A stretch of DNA of 15,626 nt from Chrysochromulina tobinii. Taxonomy: Eukaryota > Haptophyta > Prymnesiales > Chrysochromulinaceae. Both the position numbers and the translations under genes were made by a program. The stretch is taken from NCBI GenBank assembly GCA_001275005.1, contig JWZX01002676.1, positions 1 through 15,626 of the forward strand. The letters run 5' to 3'. This document shows positions 7,518 to 14,456 of the stretch, one piece after another (position 1 is the first letter of the stretch; each line of letters opens with the position of its first letter). The notes below the pieces were generated by a model. That model searched no databases. It saw only the letters and a program-made list of their open reading frames with translations, and was not told the origin of the DNA.

Positions 7518-7560
7518 GCTTCCTAACGTTAGATGCGAGTTCTAATGTTATTAAGGAAGC
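7518..7560 (+). other. Imperfect hairpin, possible mRNA 3'-end structure
   Basis: GCTTCCTAACGTTAG (7518-7532) pairs with CTAATGTTA-TTAA-GGAAGC (7542-7560): 6 outer pairs, a four-base bulge, then 9 positions with one mismatch, around a 9-base loop. It starts 26 bases after the stop codon of the 6140 gene. Confidence 0.6.
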
Positions 7561-7649
7561 ATTAATTATATTCCTTCACGTTTTGTTAAAAATGTCATAA
7601 ACAACTCCATCTAACCTTCCGCCGAGACGCGAGATACCGGACTGATCAG

Positions 7650-7700
7650 CTACACACGCACACACGCACCACACGCTCCACACGCTCCACACGCTCATGC
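7650..7700 (+). repeat. CACACGCTC short tandem repeat
   Basis: Imperfect CACACG(C/A)(T/A)C-type units follow one another, with three close copies of CCACACGCT between about 7668 and 7695. Confidence 0.7.
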
Positions 7701-7855
7701 GTCATGGCGAGACAGCCCGGGCTCATAGTAGCCTATCGGAGCGGGTATCTGGCACACATTCCATATCGCCTGGCAAAGCGCGCGTGAGCCCCCCCTAGCC
7801 CTACCCCTTCCGCCCGACAGAGGCCGGGCGAGAGGGCCACAGCCTGCGCCAACGC

Positions 7856-10019
7856 TCAAACCCAAAGGTCAAGCGCGTCGTCGCAGTCGCGGCACCACAC
7901 GTAAGAAACGACGAGCTCCAGCAGGCTGTACTTGCCATCGTAAACTAGGTTAGCCAGAAGCTGCAGCGGGCTCTCAGCGCCCAGGCGAGCGTGGGTGCAT
8001 AGTACCATTCCTTACACACCAGTCGCCAGTGCCTCTGCCATCTGCACTGCCGTTGCGAACTTACCTGCGCGCGCCGCACGCACTGCATGGAGGTCGCCAT
8101 CCGCCTTCAGATGTGCGTGGTCGTGATATCCGGAGGCTATGGCCACGCGCAGCCACAAACATGCCATGTCCACGCACTCCTCGGCCGTCCGGCAGAGGAT
8201 GCCAGGCCCCGTGGGCGACGTCTGGCTCTGGCCCGTGAGCGTGGCGGAGCGAGAGCAGCAGCATGCGAGGTTATAGAGGGAGCTCGGAGAGGGCACGCCC
8301 GCGTACTGGGTGTGTATCTCGCTGGCGAGCCGAAAGAGCGCGAACGCTTCAGAGAGCTGTGCGTGCGTCGCGGTCGGTTGGTTGAGCAGATGCATGCCGA
8401 GCTCGTGCACGTACATGAAGCCCTCGTAAGTACGCGGCAGGTGGTGACTGAGCACGTCGCTGGGCACGTCGCTGAACGGCTTGGCAGGAACCGAGCCGAT
8501 TGGGAGTGGGGGAGGATTGGGTCGTGGGAAGCAGGAGCCACCCAAGACTGCCGCCGGCCTAGGCAGCGGAGGCAGAAAGGGGTTGGGCGTCGACGTCACA
8601 GCTAGTGCGGGATCGGCGGTGGCCGGTGCCCATGGCGACGCCACCGGGGCGTTCGCAAAGGCGATGGCTGCTCGGCGATCGGCGGCACATGCGGCGTACA
8701 AGCGCTCGAGATCGTCAATCGCCGCAGCCACGTCGGCCTCCGACGGCACGCCACCGGCGACGACGTTGTACAACACGATAGTGATGGTGATATGCTCGCT
8801 TTCGTGGCGCACAGGTGTCTTCGCGTAGCCCGTGAGGCCAGACCACACGTCGTGCTCGCTCCCGTAGCTGACACGCGCGGCGTTGGCGATGCCTGTCGGT
8901 GACAGCGGCACGGTACCAATCGATCCAGTCATTGCCGCTCCAAAAGCAGCTGGTGCCTTTGGAGCGGCTGCCTTTGGAGCGGCTCCAAAAGCGGCTTGTC
9001 CCGCGGGCCCCCCGAAGAGACAACCACCACCAAAACCGGCACATCCAAAAACGCCGGCACGGGGGGAGGGCATCTGCTGCTTCAGTGGCACTTGGACAGT
9101 CATCAGCACATTGAAGCGCGTGCCCATGCACTGCGGTCCAATCACACACGCCGTCGCCTTGCCTCGTGCCAGGGCATCTGCCTGCTCCGCGAGCGTCTCG
9201 GTTTGGGCGCCTCCCACCTGGTGCGCCGTCCTCTCGGCCTCGAGCCAATGGCGGTGCACCTTGCCGGCGGCATCGACGTGATGATGGAAGAGCTTGCTCC
9301 CCGCCGCGCCGTCTACTTGGAAGGCGACGCCTTGCGTGGTCGACAGCAACACCAGGTTCCGAGGGTCAGTGTCGCTCCGCGTTTGGTACTGCGTGGAGGC
9401 AGGATTCGAAACACACACGAGCGTGAGAGTCGGCGGTCGGCAGCCTTCACACGGGGCAAGCGAACGCAGGGCCGAGGACGAGGATGGCGCTCGGGCATCG
9501 CGGTTGGAGTCTGTTTCGCACATTGTGCGCCTCCGTGGCAAACTCCAGGGTCTCACGGCCTCCCAGCTGCGCTGACACTGGAAGAAAGGTAGTCTGGAAT
9601 CGAATTGAGCACTGTTGGTCTAGTACGTCATGAGAAAGGTCCTTGGAGGCGTCCAGGCCCGCATAGCTTCCAAACGTACCGGCTTGCTTGAGGACGTCGC
9701 GTAGTGTGGTAGGTGCGAGGCCAGAGCTTCCGAACTTGTGGTTACCAGTGATGAGTGCCACTTGTGAAGCAGAGACGGTACCCAGCTTCTCGTTCCAATT
9801 GTCGGGCCGCACGGTAAAAAGCTTGACGCCGTTCTTGCTCTTCAGGTAGGTGTCGGTAATGTTGGGCCCATATGCAGAGAGGCTACCGCCTGTGCCCATA
9901 CCGCGCGACACATCATCCCACGAGACGACCTTGCATGAGTATTGCGAATATGCTCCGCCCCGGCGGCGGCACGCTGCGTCTATGGATGCCATGGTCGCAT
10001 CGGGCGTGGCAGCGCTCAT
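7856..10019 (-). CDS. Uncharacterised conserved-looking protein with FG-rich linker and helical C-terminus (3 exons)
   Basis: Model: exon 1 10019-9522, exon 2 9388-8018, exon 3 7960-7856, 657 residues. If the last intron is wrong, exon 2 simply stops at 8012 (624 residues). N-terminal half: VVSWDDVSRGMG, LFTVRPDNWNEKLG, ALITGNHKFGSSG, CSIRFQTTFLPV and, across the first splice, EFATEAHN|YQTRSDTDPRNLVLL, then TQGVAFQVDGAAG and MGTRFNVLMTVQVPL. A Phe-Gly/Ala-rich linker follows (FGCAGFGGG, FGAAPKAAAPKA), then EHDVWSGLTGYAKTPVRH and HITITIVLYNVVAGGVPSE. The C-terminal third is helical and repeat-like (FALFRLASEIHTQY, SLYNLACCCSR, VDMACLWLRVAIASGY), like TPR-type solenoids. It looks like a conserved family without known function; the motifs seem familiar to me from algal genomes, but I cannot name the family. 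No signal peptide. Start: ATG at 10019, with a second Met at 9992. It diverges from the 10294 gene. Confidence 0.75.
7961..8017 (-). other. Probable intron 2 of the uncharacterised minus-strand gene (57 bp)
   Basis: Donor GTGTAAGG (minus) overlaps the apparent TAA stop at 8014-8012; acceptor CCGCTGCAG. It joins in phase 0 to a 34-codon exon with protein-like content (VYDGKYSLLELVVSYVWC) ending TGA at 7858-7856. An alternative acceptor at 7973 also keeps frame and adds four codons. Confidence 0.5.
9389..9521 (-). other. Intron 1 of the uncharacterised minus-strand gene (133 bp)
   Basis: On the minus strand: donor GTGCGA after Asn codon AAT, acceptor CCTCCACGCAG, with a CTCTCAC branch-like site upstream of a pyrimidine tract. 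The phase-0 join gives ATEAHN|YQTRSDTDPRN and links two frames that each lose all sense past this point. Confidence 0.85.
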
Positions 10020-10293
10020 TGCACTCTCGATTACAGAGCTTTCCAAGCGCGCGACTTCGGAGAGCGCGTGCTTTCCGAACGAGCGCGGCTTCGAGAGTGC
10101 TCGACTTTGTGAGCGCTCGACTTTGTGAGAGTCACCGGCAGATGTGGTCCCTATCGCCTATGGCGAACTATAAACTGATAACCACGCGACGGCGGCTGGG
10201 GCATTTCTGGGGCATGACCTCTCTTTGCCTTGACTTGCCTTGCCGTGAATCGTCGTGCGCACTCAGAAAGTGCCTCGTGAGTGCTGTCCACAG
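10020..10293. promoter_or_regulatory. Divergent promoter region with TATA box and TTG(A/C)C array
   Basis: 274 bases between two divergent start codons. Contents: a 16-bp direct repeat GCTCGACTTTGTGAG(C/A) at 10099-10114 and 10115-10130; TATAAA at 10169-10174 on the plus strand; and TTGCC-TTGAC-TTGCC-TTGCC at 10225-10244. TATA to ATG is 125 bases, which fits a short leader for the plus-strand gene. Confidence 0.55.
10169..10174 (+). promoter_or_regulatory. TATA box candidate
   Basis: TATAAA within GAACTATAAACTG in otherwise GC-rich sequence, upstream of the plus-strand gene at 10294. Position suits a transcription start near 10200. Confidence 0.45.
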
Positions 10294-11445
10294 ATGCTCG
10301 CGACCTTGGCCGCGGCCGTCTATTGCGGCTCGTTCCTGGTCTCGCGCCCGGCAGCAGCCCCCAATGGCCGTGCGGCCGTGCGCGTGCCTGCAGCGACAGT
10401 CCAGATGAAGGCCGGTAAGCTCGTCATCACCGACGGCACCGACTCCTTCTACGGCAGCCGCGCCATCTTCCAGTTCGTATACGATTTTGGCGAGTACGAT
10501 AAGATCACCGCGTTCAGCTCGTCGAGCGCGAACGCCAAGAAGATGCTGCTCTCACGCAATGCCCGCTATTCGGGACTTTTGGACGTCCTCGAGTTCGCCG
10601 AGGGTGACTCGAGCAAGCTGAAGGCTGCCTTCAGCGGTGCTGACGCTTGGCTCACCGTCAATGCCGACGAGAGTACGGTGGTGGAGCACCTGAAAGCGGC
10701 ACAGGCCGCCGGCGTCAAGCGCGCCTTCGTGCACCTGTCCGCGTCCGAGGCGCCGAAGGTTGACATCGCGTCCATCGGTAGCGCGCTCAAGGGCGGCCAA
10801 CTCGCCTACACGGTGATGCGCACGGGCGGTCTGACCAAGAGCGGCTCGGGCGGCGGGCTGCTGGTCTCGGATGTGGACTTGCCCACGTGCGACGAGGTGC
10901 CGGCCGATGACGTCTTCCGCTTCATCACCGAAGCGCTCACGCTGCCCGAGGCCGAGGGTCGTACTTTCGCTCTCTGCCCGACGAGCGACTCGTCGCAGCT
11001 GCGCGCGATGCGATCTGCGGGCTGCAGCAGGCGCGAGGAGGTGCTTGCGCTGCTGCAGGGTAAGATCAAGGAGGGCGCCAAGGTGGAGGTGAACAAAAAG
11101 GAGCTCACGCCCGAAGAGGTCCAGGCCGCCGCCAAGTCGGATGCTGAGAAGGCTGCGGAGCGGGAGGAGGAGCTGAAGCAACTGCTCGCCAAGGCGAAGC
11201 AGCGGGGCGAAGAGACTCAGAAGCGGCTGGCCGCAGAGGAGGCGGCCAAGGAGAAGCTGCGCGCCGAGCGCCAGACCTACTTTGCCTCGAGCGGGCCGTC
11301 TCCGGACAAGACGGGTGCTCAAGGCGGCGGCGCTGCCAAGGACGATGAGACCAAGGACGGCGGCGAGGGCGGCGGTAAGGCTAACAAGGGCGACAACGAC
11401 AAGCCCAAAAAGGACGATGACGACGACGGGCTGGCGCTCGTCTGA
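10294..11445 (+). CDS. Plastid-targeted NAD(P)-binding-fold protein with acidic coiled-coil tail
   Basis: 383 residues from the first in-frame ATG (10294) to TGA; the frame upstream has only a GTG. The N-terminus reads as a bipartite leader: signal peptide (MLATLAAAVYCGSFLVS, cut near RPAAA) then an Arg/Ala transit stretch up to about residue 35. The body is a Rossmann-like NmrA/SDR-type domain: first strand KLVITDGTDSFYGSRAIF, DVLEFAEGDSSKLKAAF, DAWLTVNAD, AGVKRAFVHLSASEAP, LAYTVMRTGGLTKSG, DVFRFITEAL. The usual glycine-rich nucleotide loop is changed (TDGTDSFYG), so cofactor binding is unproven. A conserved-looking AGCSRREEVLALL follows, then a charged coiled coil (about residues 270-325) and a Gly/Lys/Asp tail with five Asp in a row near the end. 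Some plastid envelope proteins (TIC62 type) combine this fold with a tail, but no diagnostic repeat is seen. No intron is needed. Confidence 0.75.
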   Translation: MLATLAAAVYCGSFLVSRPAAAPNGRAAVRVPAATVQMKAGKLVITDGTDSFYGSRAIFQFVYDFGEYDKITAFSSSSANAKKMLLSRNARYSGLLDVLEFAEGDSSKLKAAFSGADAWLTVNADESTVVEHLKAAQAAGVKRAFVHLSASEAPKVDIASIGSALKGGQLAYTVMRTGGLTKSGSGGGLLVSDVDLPTCDEVPADDVFRFITEALTLPEAEGRTFALCPTSDSSQLRAMRSAGCSRREEVLALLQGKIKEGAKVEVNKKELTPEEVQAAAKSDAEKAAEREEELKQLLAKAKQRGEETQKRLAAEEAAKEKLRAERQTYFASSGPSPDKTGAQGGGAAKDDETKDGGEGGGKANKGDNDKPKKDDDDDGLALV

Positions 11446-11728
11446 GCGAGCGAGCGCGCGCGCACGTAGGCCGCTTGTCCGGGCGCGGCAAGAGGTGGCC
11501 CGTTGCTGCTCTCTGTTGGGGTGGCGCCGGAACCGGCTTTACGCGTCAGCGTGGGCCAGTGGCGGCGGCCGACGTCGAGCGCTTTCACACAAGCACGCGG
11601 AGATCGAAAGTCAGAGGGCCAGGGCCCACCCGCACAGCAGCATACGCCCGCCGCGACCCGCGGGTGACGAGACTCGTGGTCGGCATATTGTATTTTGGAT
11701 TTGGTCAGCACCGGTTGCTAATAGTATT

Positions 11729-11734
11729 AATAAA
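11729..11734 (+). terminator. Possible polyadenylation signal for the 10294 gene
   Basis: AATAAA within AGTATTAATAAAGCC, in the only AT-rich patch of this region, 284 bases after the stop codon. Algae use varied signals, so this is tentative. Confidence 0.35.
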
Positions 11735-11895
11735 GCCACTGTCTCAGGGGCGGGCCCACACCGACGCCGCGGGCGCCGGATAGCCGGATAGGCGCCGGAC
11801 GCCGCTGGGTCGTCTGACTCCGCAACGGTCGGGTCGCGCGCTCGCGCGCGCGTCGGTGACCCCCAAAACTCGGGTAAGGCTCGCACGTAGTCCGC

Positions 11896-11933
11896 AGAGG
11901 AGAGCCGCGACGTACACGCGACGGCTCTCTTCT
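11896..11933 (+). other. 12-bp stem hairpin
   Basis: AGAGGAGAGCCG (11896-11907) pairs with CGGCTCTCTTCT (11922-11933), including one G-T pair, around a 14-base loop. It could be a 3' UTR structure for either convergent transcript. Confidence 0.6.
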
Positions 11934-12075
11934 CCGGTAACTATGCGTAGCTCTACATGTTGATGCGTTGAGTGTTGTCGTGAGAGCCCGTGTCCGCACC
12001 AACCTCGTCTCTGGAGGCCAGGGTGCGGTGTGCGCGCATCTTCCCGCCGTCCTCGGGCCTCGGCTGCCGCCGGGC

Positions 12076-14124
12076 TCAGCAGCGCAGCCGAATGAACATC
12101 TTCTTCATCATCCTGCTCTCGGACGAGACGTTACACCTGGCCGTGTCGACGGGCTTGTCGGGGTGGTCTTGCACCTTGGTGGGGATTTGCTTGCCGTGCA
12201 GGTCGACGGCGTCGAGGAAGGCGAGGATCTCGTTGAACGTCGCGTCCTTGAGCATGATCATGTGCTTCGCGAGCGTGTCCGCGAGCGCGAGGAACGCACG
12301 CTTCGCGTAGAACCATGTATCGGTGCCCAGCTTCTTCGGGTAGGGCTCGAGAGCCTTCATGATGCGTGAGATGCCAAACTCAAAGTTGCCCTTGGCGCAG
12401 TAGAGCGTGCCGATGACGAGGTTGATGATGCACAGGTGGAAGGCCTGCTTGTCGGGCTCGCCGCGCTCCTCCTCCCTCTCGACCTTGCGCATGAGCTCCT
12501 CGGCGTCTTCGTTCTGGCTCGTCATGATGTACGCGACGCACAGGTTGGCGAGCACGATGGCGGGGACCTGCAGGATGTTGGCCGCATGCTTCTTGACGGT
12601 GGGCTCGTAGTACCGGATGGCCTCCTTGAACTTGTTCTCCTGCAGGAAGAAGACATGCGCCACGTTGAGCACCCACACCTCGTGCTCGGAGCAGAACTCG
12701 GCCGACTGGCGGAAGATGCGCTCGACCATCGGGTAGTGCTCGAGATCCCAGTAGATGCGTCCCTGGCTCATGAGCACAGGGATGTAGCGCTCGAGCGCCT
12801 CGTCGTACAGCTTGAGCCAGCGCCGGATCTGGTCCTGGTCGCGCTGCAGCCGCGCGTCCTGGATGTTCTTGGTGAGCGAGCGAAGCTGGTCAATGTGCTT
12901 GCGCGAGAGGTCGTCGAACTTTCGGTACGCCTCGTCGGGCGCCGTCTGGACCATCAACGTCGCATCGAGGAACTCGTAGAGCTCGGGCGACATGTACTGG
13001 AACGTGAGGTGCGCGTTCTCGGCGAGCACGTCCGCGGCGAGGTCGTAGTACTGGTGCTTGCAGTAGAGCAGCATCAGGTTGACAAAGGTCTCGGGCGGGA
13101 AGGGAGGATTCGAGATCAGGAAGTTGAGCTTTCGGAAGCCTTGGGCGGGCTCCTTTTCCATGTGCATGAGCGCCGAATTATGGAGCGAGACGGGGTCGAG
13201 CTCGTCCTCGCCGCGCGGCGGCATGTCCGAGAGCGCCTCGCGCGCCGCGTCGTAATTCTTCATCTGGAACTCGATGGCCGCCTTGAGGTTGAAAGCCTCG
13301 ATGAGCGCCGTCTCCTTGAGCACCAGCGAGTTGCCCACGGAGCGCACGTCAATGCCCTCGGTCTGAGAGCCGACGGAGAGCTCGGGGTGCTCGCGCACGC
13401 CGCGCTCGATGATCTCGGCGATCACCTTGAGCGCCGGCCCGTACTGCTTCTGCTGGTAGTGGCACAGCCCGATCGAGTACGCGAGCTCCGCGACGAAACC
13501 CGTCTTGGACATCGCCTCCGTGAAGCAGAGGCGCGCCTTTTCGTACAGGCTGGGCTCGGCGCCCTGCTGCTGCGCCTCCTTGTACATGACGCATGCCTGG
13601 TTCACGAGCGTGTCCGCGTCGTCCGGTGGGCACTGGTCGATGAGCGCGCGCGTGTTCATCAGGTCATCCTGCTCATACTTGATGGCGGCCTGCAACTGGA
13701 TGACGCGCTGCCCCAAGGCGGACGAGTCGGCGACGGCCTGGCAAGCCTTGAGCGCCGGCTCGTACAGCCCCGCCTTGAAGAGCGCCTGCGCGTAGTACAG
13801 CTTGTACTCCTCGACCTCGGGGCACATCTTCATGAGCTGCTCGTACGACTGCATCGCGAGCTGGAAATCGGAGACGTAGTAGTAGCAGTAGGCGAGGAGC
13901 GAGAGCGCCGCGCGCGACATCGGGAACTCGAACTGCTTCTGCTGCAGCACCGCGATGGCGTCGTGGTACTTTCCGTCCCGGATCATGCTGTAGATCTGCT
14001 CCGTCGCCTTCCCGTCGCGCACCATTCCGAAGCCGCCGCCGCCGCCGCCACCCGCGGCGGTGCCCATCGCCGTTCGCATTCCCGTCATCGGGGGCGGCAT
14101 CCCCATGCCGGTCCCTGGCCTCAT
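12076..14124 (-). CDS. IFT70: Intraflagellar transport protein IFT70 / TTC30
   Basis: 682 residues, ATG at 14124, TGA at 12078-12076, intact and intronless. IFT70 (DYF-1, fleer, TTC30) is a TPR superhelix of the IFT-B complex that wraps IFT52 and carries tubulin-modifying and other cargo for cilium assembly; the plant-type anterograde machinery acts in the flagellum. Diagnostic stretches: IYSMIRDGKYHDAIAVLQ, ALSLLAYCYYYVSDFQLAM, LYYAQALFKAGLYEPAL, QAAIKYEQDDL, VAELAYSIGLCHYQQKQYG, FNLKAAIEFQMKNYDAAREAL, FVNLMLLYCKHQYYDLAAD, ALEPYPKKLGTDTWFYAKR. Length is close to the family norm (about 640-670); the excess is a Met/Pro/Gly-rich N-terminal extension of about 33 residues, poly-Gly included, so Met 34 is an alternative start. 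It shares a 332-base divergent promoter with the 14457 gene. Presence implies a flagellated organism. Confidence 0.96.
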   Translation of the reverse strand: MRPGTGMGMPPPMTGMRTAMGTAAGGGGGGGFGMVRDGKATEQIYSMIRDGKYHDAIAVLQQKQFEFPMSRAALSLLAYCYYYVSDFQLAMQSYEQLMKMCPEVEEYKLYYAQALFKAGLYEPALKACQAVADSSALGQRVIQLQAAIKYEQDDLMNTRALIDQCPPDDADTLVNQACVMYKEAQQQGAEPSLYEKARLCFTEAMSKTGFVAELAYSIGLCHYQQKQYGPALKVIAEIIERGVREHPELSVGSQTEGIDVRSVGNSLVLKETALIEAFNLKAAIEFQMKNYDAAREALSDMPPRGEDELDPVSLHNSALMHMEKEPAQGFRKLNFLISNPPFPPETFVNLMLLYCKHQYYDLAADVLAENAHLTFQYMSPELYEFLDATLMVQTAPDEAYRKFDDLSRKHIDQLRSLTKNIQDARLQRDQDQIRRWLKLYDEALERYIPVLMSQGRIYWDLEHYPMVERIFRQSAEFCSEHEVWVLNVAHVFFLQENKFKEAIRYYEPTVKKHAANILQVPAIVLANLCVAYIMTSQNEDAEELMRKVEREEERGEPDKQAFHLCIINLVIGTLYCAKGNFEFGISRIMKALEPYPKKLGTDTWFYAKRAFLALADTLAKHMIMLKDATFNEILAFLDAVDLHGKQIPTKVQDHPDKPVDTARCNVSSESRMMKKMFIRLRC

Positions 14125-14456
14125 GGTCCGCGCTGAGAGTCACGCTTGGTCACGGACCACCTGTTCGCCCGCGCAGTTGGCGGCGCCGGGGCAGGGCGTG
14201 TCGGCGCCGACCGTTGCGCAACACTCCACAAAAACTCTATACGATCTGTGAATGGAATCGAACAGTGTATTGAATCGAAAGCCGACGTGGACATCCTGGC
14301 GGCGTCGCGCCCCAAGGTACTCCCCCAAGGGTGCTGCTCGAGAAGTTTGGTGCCCCGATAGCCAGGAAAGCCCTCACTGCCCCTTGCGTCGCCTGGGCGG
14401 CTCGTGTTCTCGCCGGCTCGTGTGCTGCGACCGCCGCGAGCTAGCGCCGCGCACGT
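14125..14456. promoter_or_regulatory. Divergent promoter between IFT70 (-) and the 14457 gene (+)
   Basis: 332 bases. It contains the 10-base palindrome GTTGCGCAAC (14213-14222), two GAATCGAA repeats (about 14256 and 14272) and GGCTCGTG repeats at about 14399 and 14415. No TATA box is evident. Confidence 0.5.

Larger units (their letters stand above)
7493..7855. other. Intergenic region between convergent genes, with hairpin and short tandem repeat
   Basis: AT-rich start (7493-7620), with an imperfect hairpin at 7518-7560 directly after the upstream stop. A CACACGCTC-type tandem repeat lies at about 7650-7700. The rest is GC-rich and featureless. Confidence 0.6.
11446..12075. other. Intergenic region between convergent genes
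   Basis: Shared 3' region of the 10294 gene and IFT70. It contains an AATAAA (11729-11734) in a short AT-rich patch, GC-rich inverted segments near 11765-11805, a CGCGCG run near 11835-11855, and a 12-pair hairpin at 11896-11933. No gene is supported. Confidence 0.6.

Noticed and set aside
7785-7805. Telomere-like CCCTAGCCCTACCCC
   Set aside because: Too short and degenerate. It is internal, with coding genes on both sides.
8938-8995. Inverted and direct repeats CTCCAAAAG / CCTTTGGAG
   Set aside because: Explained by repeated Phe-Gly-Ala-Ala and Ala-Pro-Lys-Ala codons of the linker in the minus-strand gene.
9400-9425. tRNA B-box-like TTCGAATCC on the minus strand
   Set aside because: No matching A-box, acceptor stem or cloverleaf surrounds it. 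It lies in an intron.
12436-14136. 566-codon plus-strand open frame antisense to IFT70
   Set aside because: It is the mirror of a certain gene. Its product is Leu/Arg/Val/Glu-biased garble from GC-rich third positions.
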